Shown: positions 1 to 7,484, counted from the stretch's first letter. The stretch: 20,593 nt of DNA from an uncultured Planctomycetaceae bacterium (GCA_903885855.1 CAISKG010000179.1:1-20593); one strand, 5' to 3'. Notes: generated by a model not told the origin, from the letters alone. Translations and numbers: made by a program.

Positions 1-2
1 CC

Positions 3-1631
3 CGCCCGACCGTCACGCCGCAGCGCCGCGAGGCGCTCCTCGACCGGCTGCGTGCCGCCCTGGCAGAGATGCCCCGGCCCTTCGGGCTGATTCCCGCTCC
101 GGCCCCCGCTCCCGCGCCGCGCCGCGTGCGCACCGTGGCGCCGCGGGCGCCGCTGGCCGTCGCGACCCCGCCGGCGCTCGAGGCTGCCCCCGCCACCACG
201 AACGATCCCTCCGCGGCGGCCACCGACACGGTCACCACCGACGCACCGGCGGCCGGGGCCGCGCCCGCCATCGACGGCCTTGCGACCGACGCCTCGGCGT
301 CAGGAGAGGTGGCCGGCACGGCGCCCGCGTCCGAGACGACGCCCGCCGAGAATCCGCCCACGCTCGTGCCTGCCGCCGACGACACGACCACCGCGCTGGC
401 GGCGGCACCAGTGGCCGCCGGCGACCCAGCGACGGCAGAGCTCGTCGCGCCCGATACGGCAGCCAGCGGCACGGCAGCCACCGACGCCGTGGCGACGACG
501 GGCGACCCCGCCGGCGGGCAGCCCGCGGACGTCACGACGGACGCCACCGCGGACACGACTGCGGACACGACTGCGGACACGACTGCGGACGCCACTGCGG
601 ACGCCACTGCGCCGCACGCCCTGGCCACGACCGAGCATCCCGCCGAGGAGATGGCCCCGGCGGCAACGCCGCGCCGTCCGTCGCCGCCGGCGGTCCGGCA
701 TGCCCCGCGGTCGCGGGCCCCCGCGCCGACGGTGCAGCGCCCGCGTCCCTTCGGTCGCCTGCAGGCCACGCTCGACGCGCTGCCGCGCCCGCTCGGAATC
801 CTCCCCGCGCCCCGCCCGGCGATGCGGGGCCCCGTGCCGCAGCCGAGGCGTGATGCCGCGACGATCGCCCGGTCGCAGCCGCGCCGGGCGGCGCCCGCGG
901 CGCCCGACGCGCCGTCCACCCCCGCCGCGACGGAACTGGTGACCGCACCGGACGCCGACGGCACCACCTCCGCGATCGCCGCCGACAGCGGCAGCGTCGC
1001 CGACGCGGACGCCTCCACCGACACCTCGGCAGCCCCCGGCACCGTCGCGGACGCGGCCACCGAGACCGCCACCGTTGACCAGGCCGCTCCGGTCGACGCC
1101 ACCGAGGTCGCCGCCGAGGTCGCCGCCGATGCGCCGGCGTCCGCCGGGGAGAGCCCCGTGGCGACCGACCCGGCCGCCCCCGAGACGGCGCCGGCCGACG
1201 CGGTGGCGACCGTCGTCGAGGAGCCCGCCGCCTGCATCGAGGTCGTCGTCGAGGGGCCCGAGGGGGGCGTGGCACGCGGTGAGGAGATCACGCTCCGCCT
1301 CTCGGTCCGCAACACCGGCACCGCCGCCGCCCGGGCGGTGACGCCGATGTTCCACTTCGGCCGCGGGATCGAGCCCCGTGGCGCGGCGGGCCGCGTCGGC
1401 ACGGTGACGCGCAAGGGATCGGTGGTCTTCGAGAGCCTCCCCGAGCTCGCCCCCGGCGAATGCCTCGCGGTCGACGTGGTCGCCGTCTGCGAGCACACCG
1501 GCGCGGTGCCCTTCCGGGCGGCCGTGTGGTGCGGCGAGGGGGATGCCGCCGAGGAGATTCCGCTCGACGGCGAGCTCCGCGTCGTCCCGGGCCCGATCGC
1601 CTCCGCCCCCGGCCGGGGTACGGTGCGCTAG
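3..1631 (+). CDS. Ala/Thr/Asp-rich protein with C-terminal DUF11/CARDB-like domain (5' partial)
   Basis: The reading frame is open to the left edge, so the gene starts outside the window. The ATG at 69 is not the start, because it lies inside a motif (42-101, RLRAALAEMPRPFGLIPAP) that recurs at 753-812 as RLQATLDALPRPLGILPAP. Between and after these motifs the protein is low-complexity Ala/Thr/Asp/Pro, including six 12-base repeats. The last ~130 residues (about 1230-1610) look folded. They carry a beta-sandwich pattern with 'LRLSVRNTGTAAARAV' and a later 'LAPGECLAVDV', typical of DUF11/CARDB-type domains of planctomycete exported or cell-surface proteins. No signal peptide or anchor is visible because the N-terminus is missing. 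The function is unknown; a structural surface or envelope protein is an inference. It converges with the leftward peptidase gene, with stem-loops in between. Confidence 0.75.
   Translation, partial: RPTVTPQRREALLDRLRAALAEMPRPFGLIPAPAPAPAPRRVRTVAPRAPLAVATPPALEAAPATTNDPSAAATDTVTTDAPAAGAAPAIDGLATDASASGEVAGTAPASETTPAENPPTLVPAADDTTTALAAAPVAAGDPATAELVAPDTAASGTAATDAVATTGDPAGGQPADVTTDATADTTADTTADTTADATADATAPHALATTEHPAEEMAPAATPRRPSPPAVRHAPRSRAPAPTVQRPRPFGRLQATLDALPRPLGILPAPRPAMRGPVPQPRRDAATIARSQPRRAAPAAPDAPSTPAATELVTAPDADGTTSAIAADSGSVADADASTDTSAAPGTVADAATETATVDQAAPVDATEVAAEVAADAPASAGESPVATDPAAPETAPADAVATVVEEPAACIEVVVEGPEGGVARGEEITLRLSVRNTGTAAARAVTPMFHFGRGIEPRGAAGRVGTVTRKGSVVFESLPELAPGECLAVDVVAVCEHTGAVPFRAAVWCGEGDAAEEIPLDGELRVVPGPIASAPGRGTVR
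540..611 (+). repeat. Six tandem 12-bp units inside the Ala/Thr-rich gene
   Basis: Six head-to-tail 12-base units of the form GAC-(ACG or GCC)-AC(T/C)-GCG encode repeats of Asp-Thr/Ala-Thr-Ala. The three central copies (552-587) are identical. The period is a multiple of three, so copy-number change would keep the frame. Such a tract is likely to vary between strains by slippage. Confidence 0.9.
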
Positions 1632-1635
1632 TGGT

Positions 1636-1727
1636 GCGTGGAAAAAGTCACCCATGACCTTTTTCCACGCCGCGGCACCCTGAAAAGCCGAGGTTTTTCA
1701 GGGGTGCCTGCCGCCGCATCCGGCGGC
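1636..1727. terminator. Three consecutive stem-loops between convergent genes
   Basis: Three inverted repeats follow each other directly. The first (1636-1670) pairs GCGTGGAAAAAG..TCA with TGACCTTTTTCCACGC, with a one-base bulge. The second (1674-1708) pairs GGCACC-CTGAAAA with TTTTTCAGGGGTGCC, also with one bulge. The third (1711-1726) is CCGCCG/CGGCGG. They lie 5 bases after the stop of the upstream rightward gene and 80 bases from the stop of the leftward M24 peptidase gene, so a bidirectional terminator is the simplest role. The A and T tracts inside the stems stand out in this GC-rich DNA. A dispersed repetitive palindromic element is the alternative. Confidence 0.6.
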
Positions 1728-1805
1728 GGAGCAGGTGGTCCACAGCCTGTTGTCGCCCGTGGGCGGAGTCATCCATGACCAGACCGGCCGCGTGCCGGAC
1801 GGCGG

Positions 1806-2936
1806 TCAGTCGTCGGCCAGCCCCAGCGGGAACGGCGAGAGTGACTCGAGGCCCGAGGCGGTGACGAGGTAGTCGTTCTCCAGCCGGATCCCCGCGCGGA
1901 GTTCCGGGCCGTACAGCGCGGGCTCCACCGCGACCACGTCCCCCTCCTCGAGGGTCTCGTCCCAGGCCGGATTGAGGTGCGGGATCTCGTGCACGAACAG
2001 GCCGATCCCGTGGCCGAGGTGGCTGTTCCAGGATCCCAGTTCCGGCTCGGCGTTGAGCCAGTCGTGGACGGCGGCGTAGATGTCGCGGCAGCGCACCCCC
2101 GGCCGCCCCATCCGCTCCACGATCGAAAACGCCCCCGCGACGCGCTGGCAGGCGGCCCGCTGTGCCGCGGTGGGGCGGCCGTCGACCGCGATCGTCCGGG
2201 CGTTGTCGGAGAAATAGCCGCGGTAGGCCGGCCCGAGGTCGAGGATGAACAGCTCGCCGGCCTCGATGCGGCGGTCGCGCGGGGCGCCGCCGCGCACCCC
2301 CGAGGCGTAGTCGTTGCCGGTGTCGGTGAGCATCTCGCCGCACGACTCGACGGCCGCCGTCTGGAGCGCCGAGAACACGGCGAGCTCGTTGACGCCGGGC
2401 CGGAGCAGGCGGCGGGCGGTGGCGTACATCGCGCCGGTGGCGTCGATCGCCCGGCGGAGGAGTCGGAGCTCGTCGGCGTCCTTGCGGCGCCGCAGCGTCC
2501 AGAGGACGGGCTCCACGTCGACGGTGTCCGCCGTCCCGAAGAGGCGCGACACGTGGGGGCAGCAGGCGGAGTATTCCAGGGCCACGCGGCGCACCGGCGG
2601 CCGCGTGCCCAGCCAGTCGCCGAGCACCGCCGCCGACGCCTCGCGCTGGTCGAGGCGGAGGGTCGAGCGGCGTTTGCTGTCGTAGACGCGCAGCTCGTCG
2701 GCCGCCGCCTCCTCCACCTCGCGGTCGGGGCAGACGAGGAGCACGTGGCCCGACGCGTCGAGCGCCGCCAGCGGGGCCCGGGCCCAGCGGTAATCCCAGC
2801 GGTGCCCGGTGAGGTACTGGACGTGCTCCGGCGACGTGACCACCACCAGATCGACGCCGGCCCGTTCGAGCGCCGCACGGAGGCGGCCCTGGCGGGCGCG
2901 GCACAGGCCGGGGTCGAGGAGGAGGGCGCCGTTCAT
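1806..2936 (-). CDS. M24-family metallopeptidase (Xaa-Pro aminopeptidase-like)
   Basis: This 376-residue protein has the creatinase-like N-terminal domain (about 1-140) and the pita-bread M24 catalytic domain (about 150-376) of Xaa-Pro aminopeptidases and dipeptidases. All five metal ligands of the family are visible: Asp233 (LDLG), Asp244 (FSDNAR), His309 (GHGIGL), Glu338 (VEP) and Glu353 (LENDY). It should be an active cytosolic dinuclear metal peptidase that removes N-terminal residues next to proline, or cleaves dipeptides; the exact specificity cannot be read from sequence. No signal peptide is present. The ATG at 2936 is chosen because the protein aligns from there (MNGALLLDPGLCRARQGRL), although no clear Shine-Dalgarno precedes it. 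It lies 26 bases after the polyphosphate kinase gene in the same direction, so the two probably share a transcript. Confidence 0.88.
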   Translation of the reverse strand: MNGALLLDPGLCRARQGRLRAALERAGVDLVVVTSPEHVQYLTGHRWDYRWARAPLAALDASGHVLLVCPDREVEEAAADELRVYDSKRRSTLRLDQREASAAVLGDWLGTRPPVRRVALEYSACCPHVSRLFGTADTVDVEPVLWTLRRRKDADELRLLRRAIDATGAMYATARRLLRPGVNELAVFSALQTAAVESCGEMLTDTGNDYASGVRGGAPRDRRIEAGELFILDLGPAYRGYFSDNARTIAVDGRPTAAQRAACQRVAGAFSIVERMGRPGVRCRDIYAAVHDWLNAEPELGSWNSHLGHGIGLFVHEIPHLNPAWDETLEEGDVVAVEPALYGPELRAGIRLENDYLVTASGLESLSPFPLGLADD

Positions 2937-2962
2937 GGGGCGGATCCGGGCGGGGCGGGGCG

Positions 2963-3760
2963 TCAGTCGAGCCGCTTGATGAGCGTGGGATCGAAGGGGG
3001 GGAAGCGGGGATCGAGGCGCTCGAGCGCCTGCCGCAGCAGCCGGGCCACGACGAGATTGCGGTACCACTTCCGGTTCGCCGGCACGATGTGCCACGGCGC
3101 CTCCGGCATGTTGCAGGCCGAGATCGCGTCCTCGTACGCGGCCTGGAAGTCGTCCCACAGAAGGCGGTCGTCGAGGTCCGCCGGGCCGAGCTTCCACTGC
3201 TTCGTCGGATCCTGGAGCCGGTCGGCGAGGCGCTTGCGCTGCTCCTCGCGGCTGATGTGCAGGAAGCACTTCACGAACGTCACGCCGGCGTCGGACAGGA
3301 GCTTCTCGAAGGCGTTGATCGGGGCGTAGCGGGCGCGCCACACCTGCTCCGGCACCAGCTTGCGCACGCGCACCACGATCACGTCCTCGTAGTGGGAGCG
3401 GTTGAAGATGCCGATCCGGCCGTGCGCCGGGATGCGGGCGTGCACCCGCCAGAGGAAGTCGTGGGCCAGTTCGAGGGCGCTGGGCGCCTTGAAGCTGGCC
3501 ACGTCGAGGCACTGCGGACTGACGCCGCTGGCCACCATGCGGATCGTGCCATCCTTGCCGGAGGTGTCGATCCCCTGGAGGACCAGGACCACGCTGCGGC
3601 GCGATTCCGCGAACAGCCGGTAGGCCAGTTCGTCGAGGGCCTCGCAGTGGCGCCGCGTCTCGGCTTCCGCCGTCTGACGGTCGAGGCCCTCGTGCTCGTC
3701 GGGGTCGAAATCCGACAGCCGGCAGCGCGTGCCGGAGGGCACCTGGAGGGGCTGCGTCAT
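2963..3760 (-). CDS. Polyphosphate kinase 2 family, polyphosphate:nucleotide phosphotransferase
   Basis: The 265-residue protein belongs to the PPK2 family, which transfers phosphate between polyphosphate and nucleoside mono- or diphosphates. It shows the Walker A loop GIDTSGKDG at 63-71, the Walker B region with FNRSHYEDV at about 119-127, and the basic lid region with HISREEQRKRL and DPTKQWKL. The FKAPS..EL.HDFLWR signature resembles the single-domain branch often annotated as 'PPK2 family phosphotransferase', to which class III AMP/ADP-phosphorylating enzymes belong; the class assignment is inferred. The start at 3760 is preferred over an in-frame ATG at 3790, because GGAG lies ten bases upstream of it. 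An extended -10 element (3813-3821) lies about 50 bases upstream. The M24 peptidase gene follows closely. Confidence 0.9.
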   Translation of the reverse strand: MTQPLQVPSGTRCRLSDFDPDEHEGLDRQTAEAETRRHCEALDELAYRLFAESRRSVVLVLQGIDTSGKDGTIRMVASGVSPQCLDVASFKAPSALELAHDFLWRVHARIPAHGRIGIFNRSHYEDVIVVRVRKLVPEQVWRARYAPINAFEKLLSDAGVTFVKCFLHISREEQRKRLADRLQDPTKQWKLGPADLDDRLLWDDFQAAYEDAISACNMPEAPWHIVPANRKWYRNLVVARLLRQALERLDPRFPPFDPTLIKRLD

Positions 3761-3812
3761 GGGAGGCTCCCGCGGCGTGCCGCCGGCCACTTCGTCCGGC
3801 GGTTCGAGCGGG

Positions 3813-3821
3813 AGTGTAGCA
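3813..3821 (-). promoter_or_regulatory. Extended -10 promoter element upstream of the PPK2 gene
   Basis: The minus strand reads TGC-TACACT, a TGN extended -10 hexamer with four of six consensus bases. It would start transcription about 45 bases before the ATG at 3760. The same form occurs before three other leftward genes in this window. No convincing -35 box was found. Confidence 0.45.
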
Positions 3822-3875
3822 GGAGCGGCCCGGGGGGCCCGCGGGCCGCGCCACCGGTGGCCCCAGCGGGGCGGA

Positions 3876-4181
3876 TCAGCCGTGCGACCGCCCCAGGAGC
3901 GTGGCGCGCGAGGCGGTCGGGCGGTCGCGACGGCGGCGGGCGCGGAAGGCCGCGATCATCCCTCCGGAGCTCCCCGCGTCTCCCTCCGTCCCGCGCTCCA
4001 CGGCGCCCACGGCCGCCATCTCCTCCCACGCCAAGAGCTCGGCCTCGGGGGGCGCGAGCACGTCGGCGATCGGCCGGACGCCGGTCGCACGGACGAGGCA
4101 GGGCTCGTCACCCACCATGACGACGTACCTCGACCCGACGGCGGCGGCGCGGTCGGCGGCGGACGGCTGGATGGCTGGCAT
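3876..4181 (-). CDS. Small hypothetical protein, 101 residues
   Basis: The product is not recognised. The start at 4181 is supported by a strong GGGAGA Shine-Dalgarno seven bases upstream. The first 70 residues have a mixed alpha/beta look (SRYVVMVGDEPCLVRATGVRP, then an acidic helix around LAPPEAELLAWEEM). The last 30 residues are rich in Arg and Ser and look disordered. No signal peptide, membrane segment or metal-binding motif is visible. It lies in the same direction as the PPK2 gene, but the 115-base gap and the promoter-like element between them suggest separate transcription. It may be a lineage-specific cytosolic protein; a chance open frame in GC-rich DNA cannot be fully excluded. 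Confidence 0.5.
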   Translation of the reverse strand: MPAIQPSAADRAAAVGSRYVVMVGDEPCLVRATGVRPIADVLAPPEAELLAWEEMAAVGAVERGTEGDAGSSGGMIAAFRARRRRDRPTASRATLLGRSHG

Positions 4182-4434
4182 GCGACGGTCTCCCGGGGGT
4201 GGCGGGCGCTCACTCGACCGGTTCGCGCCGGTCGCTTCGGTGTCGATGAACCAATGGATCTGCAAACGCCGGACCAAACGGGCGCACGAATCCGCGCCGG
4301 CTTCCCGGTGCCCGCAGTGACGACCCAGCACTCCCATCCCCCGCCGCGGTCGCCCCGCCAACCGCCGGAGTCGGCGGGGCGGGGCAATCTGCGGCGCCCT
4401 GGCAGCCTGGGCACTCTGCAATTCTTTCCATCGT

Positions 4435-4458
4435 CTTCACGGATCGCGATCCATGAAG
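4435..4458 (-). repeat. 24-bp near-palindrome just beyond the terminator
   Basis: The centre is GGATCGCGATCC, flanked by CTTCA on one side and TGAAG on the other. The single imperfect pair is a C/A mismatch on the plus strand but a G-U wobble in minus-strand RNA, so the hairpin forms fully only in leftward transcripts. Flanking TTTCC and GGAAA extend the symmetry with interruptions (about 4424-4469). Confidence 0.6.
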
Positions 4459-4463
4459 TCGGG

Positions 4464-4510
4464 AAAAAATGCACGGTCGCTCCGGTCGGGGAAGATCTGC
4501 CGGACCGTGC
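4464..4510 (-). terminator. Intrinsic terminator of the UVR-motif gene
   Basis: On the minus strand GCACGGTC pairs perfectly with GACCGTGC, with a further short CCGG pairing inside, and is followed by A and six T. It starts 9 bases after the stop codon at 4519. This is the clearest Rho-independent terminator in the window. Confidence 0.88.
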
Positions 4511-4518
4511 CGGCTGCA

Positions 4519-5304
4519 TCAGCCCGCGGACGCCGTCCCCGGGGCACCGTCGTCCGCCGGGGCCGGGGCCGGCAGGGGGGCGGTGCGCAGCCGGTCGCGC
4601 AGTGACGCGGCACGCTCGTAGTCCTCCGCCTTCACCGCGTCGGCGAGCTGCTCCTCGAGCGTGCGGCCGACCTCGTAGCGCGTCCGGACGCTCTCCCGCA
4701 TCTGCTCGAGGCGCCGCACGAGATCGTCCTCGGAGAACTGGTCCGCCGCGTCGTAGCGGGCGAACAGATCGCGGAACCGATCGAGACCGGAGTTGATCTC
4801 CCGGATCGCCGAGGCGGCGCCGTTCTCCTCGAGCGTCGCCAGGGCCGCTGCCTGCACACGGTGGAAGAGGATGAAGGGGCGATACTGCTCGTGCGACAGC
4901 GTCCACTCCTCGTCGGGGGAGTGCTCGCGCACGAAATCCATGAAGGCCAGGCTGTGATCGGCGTCGCGGGCGGCGCGCCGGTATTCATGGAGCGACAGCC
5001 AGCAGATCCGCCGATGGTAGAACTGGATGAACTCCCGGTCGGCCTCCGCGCACTGCTCCTTGGAGAGCCGGAACGCATCCCCCTGCCGGACCGCCTCCCC
5101 CACGAGGTAGTCGAAGTAGGTCTCGGCCCCGTGCGGCCGGTCGCCGTCGGGGCGGAGGTCGGTTTCCATCTGCAACAGCCCCATGTCGATCCGCATCTGG
5201 AGCACCTCCCTCCCGTCGCGGGCCTTGACGATCCGCGCCGTCACCTCGCCGGGGCGGTGATCCCAGCCGCGGAGCAGGGGGTCGATGTCGCGGGGGGCGG
5301 CCAT
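4519..5304 (-). CDS. UvrB/UvrC (UVR) motif-containing protein
   Basis: This 261-residue protein has a UVR motif near its C-terminus (about 216-241, LEEQLADAVKAEDYERAASLRDRL), the two-helix module UvrB and UvrC use to contact each other. It also occurs in McsA-like and other regulatory proteins. The rest, residues 1-200, is helical and acidic with several Trp and Tyr and has no nuclease, helicase or zinc-finger motif, so it is neither UvrB nor UvrC. Planctomycetes often encode such proteins, and their role is not established. The last 20 residues are a Pro/Ala tail. The start at 5304 has GAGGAG eight bases upstream; an in-frame ATG at 5361 lacks this. An extended -10 element (TGC-TATAAT) lies upstream and an intrinsic terminator follows, so this is probably a single-gene transcript. 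Confidence 0.82.
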   Translation of the reverse strand: MAAPRDIDPLLRGWDHRPGEVTARIVKARDGREVLQMRIDMGLLQMETDLRPDGDRPHGAETYFDYLVGEAVRQGDAFRLSKEQCAEADREFIQFYHRRICWLSLHEYRRAARDADHSLAFMDFVREHSPDEEWTLSHEQYRPFILFHRVQAAALATLEENGAASAIREINSGLDRFRDLFARYDAADQFSEDDLVRRLEQMRESVRTRYEVGRTLEEQLADAVKAEDYERAASLRDRLRTAPLPAPAPADDGAPGTASAG

Positions 5305-5374
5305 GAGCGGCTCCTCGGGGGCGACGCCGGGGCTCCCCGCGCCACGCGGCGAGGGGGGCATCGCTTCCGGCGGA

Positions 5375-5383
5375 ATTATAGCA
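5375..5383 (-). promoter_or_regulatory. Perfect extended -10 element before the UVR-motif gene
   Basis: The minus strand reads TGC-TATAAT, a full consensus -10 hexamer with the TGN extension. Transcription would start near 5368, giving a leader of about 64 bases with the Shine-Dalgarno of the gene at 5304. The position 17 bases upstream has no good -35 box, as expected for extended -10 promoters. Confidence 0.65.
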
Positions 5384-5421
5384 ACGCCCGCTCGGGCGAC
5401 GCTCCGCGCCGGCCCCCGCCG

Positions 5422-5856
5422 TCACTCCGCGGGACGCCGGCGCAGCGCCTTCGTCGACGACCGCCGGCGCTTGACCTCCAGCCGCCGGGCCACCACGGAC
5501 CGCGGCACCTTCGTGGGGCGCCGGACCTTCGGCGGCCGCAGGGCGCGTTCCACCAGCGCGGACAGTTTCGCGAGGCAGTCGTCGACATTGCGGGCCTGGT
5601 CACGGAAACGCTGGCTCGTCACGAGCAGGTGCCCCTCCTGCGTGAGCCGCGGCGCGACAGCGGCCAGGAGCCGGCGGCGCACCGCCTCGGGGAGGGACGG
5701 CGAGCCGCGGACGTCGAAGCGCACGACCGCCTTGCTCGAGGTGCGGTTGACGTGCTGACCGCCGGGCCCGCTGGAGCGGACGAACTGCCAGGACAACTCC
5801 TCCGCGGGGATCACCACCGCGCCGTCGCCGAGGCGAATATGCTTGTCACGTGCCAT
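5422..5856 (-). CDS. arfB: Alternative ribosome-rescue factor / peptidyl-tRNA hydrolase ArfB
   Basis: The 144-residue protein matches the ArfB (YaeJ) family, which enters ribosomes stalled on mRNA without a stop codon and hydrolyses the peptidyl-tRNA. The catalytic GGQ loop is at about 32-34 in SSGPGGQHVNRTSSKAVVRFD. The C-terminal tail (about 110-140) is very basic (RRPTKVPRSVVARRLEVKRRR), as needed to occupy the empty mRNA channel. The length (about 140) is typical, and the tRNA-recognition domains of full release factors are absent, which excludes PrfA and PrfB. The start at 5856 has AGGA seven bases upstream. The gene is divergent from the PQQ-like protein gene, with 93 bases between the two starts. 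Confidence 0.92.
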   Translation of the reverse strand: MARDKHIRLGDGAVVIPAEELSWQFVRSSGPGGQHVNRTSSKAVVRFDVRGSPSLPEAVRRRLLAAVAPRLTQEGHLLVTSQRFRDQARNVDDCLAKLSALVERALRPPKVRRPTKVPRSVVARRLEVKRRRSSTKALRRRPAE

Positions 5857-5898
5857 GGGCCGGTCCTGGAGGGTCGGATCCTTGGTGTACGCGATTCC

Positions 5899-5933
5899 CG
5901 CCCCCCCGGGAAGTTCGCGCGAAGCGGGGGGCG
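5899..5933. repeat. GC-rich hairpin between the divergent arfB and propeller genes
   Basis: CGCCCCCC(C)G pairs with CGGGGGGCG, enclosing the small palindrome TTCGCGCGAA. In rightward RNA it ends just before the GAGGAG ribosome-binding site of the propeller gene. It could affect translation or simply be a product of base composition. Confidence 0.4.
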
Positions 5934-5949
5934 ACACGAGGAGACGGCG

Positions 5950-7401
5950 ATGCACGGTCAGGTGCGCGGAGTACCGCGGCTTTCCCCCCCCGGCGCCGCG
6001 CCGGCGGGCCGGGCCGCAGGCCTGGTGGTCGCCGCCGCCTGCCTGGCGGCCATGTCGGCCCTCGCCCGCCCGGCCCCCGCCGAGCCCCCGGCCGCGGCGG
6101 ATCTCTCCACGCGCCCCGGGGAGGACTGGGGGACGTTCCTCGGCCCGCGCGGCGACGGCACGAGCGCCCTGCGCGGCATCGAGGTGCCCTGGCCCGCGGA
6201 CGGCCCGCGGGTCGTGTGGCACGCCGCGCTCGGCGAGGGCTACTGCGCTCCGGCCGTCGCCGCCGGTCGCGCGATCCTCTTCGATCGCGTCGGCGACCGG
6301 CTCCGCCTCCGCGCGGTGGCCGCCGAGACCGGCGCGCCGCTGTGGGAGGTCGACCGCGCCGTGCGCTACGTCGACTCCTTCGGCTACGACGGCGGGCCGA
6401 GGGCCCAGCCGGTGGTGACGGGGAATCGGCTGCTGGCCTACGGCCCCGACGGTCGTCTGGAGTGCCGGGCGCTGGCCGACGGCGCGCTCGTGTGGGGCGT
6501 GGACACCGCCGAGCGCTACCACGTCGTGCAGAATTTCTTCGGCGTCGGCACGGCGCCGCTGCTCGCCGCCGCCGGCGGGCGGCCGGTGGTGGTGGTGCAG
6601 GTGGGGGGCAGCGCCGCCGGCACGCGGCCCCCCTCGCCCGAGCGCCTCGACATGGTCCGCGGCGTCGACAGCGGGCTGGTGGCGTTCGATCTCGCCGACG
6701 GCAGCGAGGTGTGGCGCTCGTCGGACCAACTGGCCAGCTACAGCGTGCCCGTGAAGGCCTCGATCGGCGGGCGCGATCGGATCCTGGCCTGGATGCGCGA
6801 CGAGCTGATCTCGGTCGATCCGGCCGACGGCCGGGTGATGGATGCCTTCCGCTGGCGGTCGCCCGAGCTGTTCAGCGTGGTGGCCGCGAGCCCCGTGGTC
6901 GTCGGGGAGCGCGTCCTCCTCACCGAGTGCTACGGCCCGGGGAGCGTGCTGCTCGACGCGGCCGGCGATCGGTTCCGCGAGGTGCGCCGCGACCGCCCCG
7001 GAGCCCGCTCGCGCCAGGCCCTCAAGGCCCACTGGAACACGCCCGTCCACCACGAAGGGCATGTGTATGGATCGAGCGGCCGCAACGCCGGCGACGCGCA
7101 GCTGGTGTGCGTGGACGTCGAGACCGGCGCGGTGCGCTGGAGCGAAGGGGGCCTGGGCCGGGCCAGCGTGACGCTCGTCGACGGCCATCTGCTGGTCCTC
7201 GGGGAGTACGGCGATCTGGTCCTCGCCCGGGCGACTCCCGAGGGATACCAGGAGGTGGCGCGAGGCCGACCGGCCGATCCCGACAGCGGCCGCGCGCTGC
7301 TCGAGGCTCCGTGCTGGGCCGCGCCGGTGGTGGCACGCGGGCTGCTCTTCCTGCGCGGCGAGGGGCGCGTGGTGTGCCTCGATCTCCTGCCGGGCGGGTG
7401 A
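5950..7401 (+). CDS. Secreted PQQ-like beta-propeller repeat protein
   Basis: This 483-residue protein starts with a basic N-region and a hydrophobic stretch (about 24-42, AGLVVAAACLAAMSALA) ending in Ala-rich sequence, a signal peptide for export. After DWGTFLGPRGDG (about 58-69), a beginning common in planctomycete quinoprotein-like proteins, it shows repeated propeller blades. Their signatures are alternating 'VxxGRxLxF', 'AxDGALVWxxD', 'FDLADGSEVWRSS' and 'VDVETGAVRWSEGG'. Such PQQ-like propellers resemble BamB and bacterial quinoprotein dehydrogenases, but no dehydrogenase cofactor or calcium site can be assigned, so an enzymatic role is not claimed. A scaffold or periplasmic interaction protein is most likely. 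The start at 5950 has GAGGAG about seven bases upstream. A 242-base gap follows. Confidence 0.85.
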   Translation: MHGQVRGVPRLSPPGAAPAGRAAGLVVAAACLAAMSALARPAPAEPPAAADLSTRPGEDWGTFLGPRGDGTSALRGIEVPWPADGPRVVWHAALGEGYCAPAVAAGRAILFDRVGDRLRLRAVAAETGAPLWEVDRAVRYVDSFGYDGGPRAQPVVTGNRLLAYGPDGRLECRALADGALVWGVDTAERYHVVQNFFGVGTAPLLAAAGGRPVVVVQVGGSAAGTRPPSPERLDMVRGVDSGLVAFDLADGSEVWRSSDQLASYSVPVKASIGGRDRILAWMRDELISVDPADGRVMDAFRWRSPELFSVVAASPVVVGERVLLTECYGPGSVLLDAAGDRFREVRRDRPGARSRQALKAHWNTPVHHEGHVYGSSGRNAGDAQLVCVDVETGAVRWSEGGLGRASVTLVDGHLLVLGEYGDLVLARATPEGYQEVARGRPADPDSGRALLEAPCWAAPVVARGLLFLRGEGRVVCLDLLPGG

Positions 7402-7445
7402 GGCGCGGCCGTCGGAGCGATTCGCCGGCGGCTGTCAAGAGCGGT

Positions 7446-7484
7446 CGGCGCGGAGCGTGCTGTCACGCGCCCGTCGCTCCGCCG
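7446..7484 (+). terminator. Possible hairpin after the propeller gene (no T-tract)
   Basis: CGGCG(C)GGAGCG pairs with CGCTCCGCCG, with one bulge and a 17-base loop, 45 bases after the stop at 7401. There is no T-run, so it may only be a pause site or a chance GC hairpin. Confidence 0.3.

Larger units (their letters stand above)
4182..4518. other. Intergenic region with terminator and palindrome
   Basis: This 337-base stretch has no gene I can support. Its left part (4182-4300) is the upstream region of the small hypothetical gene and is AT-richer than its surroundings around 4240-4290. I found no clear promoter there. The right part holds the terminator of the UVR-motif gene (4464-4510) and a near-perfect palindrome (4435-4458), listed separately. 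Confidence 0.6.

Noticed and set aside
300..1655. Long minus-strand open frame opposite the Ala/Thr-rich gene
   Set aside because: It is Arg/Gly-rich with no domain and no start signal; it mirrors the GC-rich codons of the real gene.
3761..3790. Earlier ATG (3790) for the PPK2 gene
   Set aside because: The ten extra residues are not family-like, and the ATG at 3760 has a good ribosome-binding site between the two.
3795..3815. GGTTCGAGC resembling a tRNA T-loop
   Set aside because: The flanking bases do not form a T-stem and no acceptor or anticodon arm can be built around it on either strand.
5305..5361. Earlier ATG (5361) for the UVR-motif gene
   Set aside because: The extra residues are Pro/Gly-rich; GAGGAG stands properly before the ATG at 5304.
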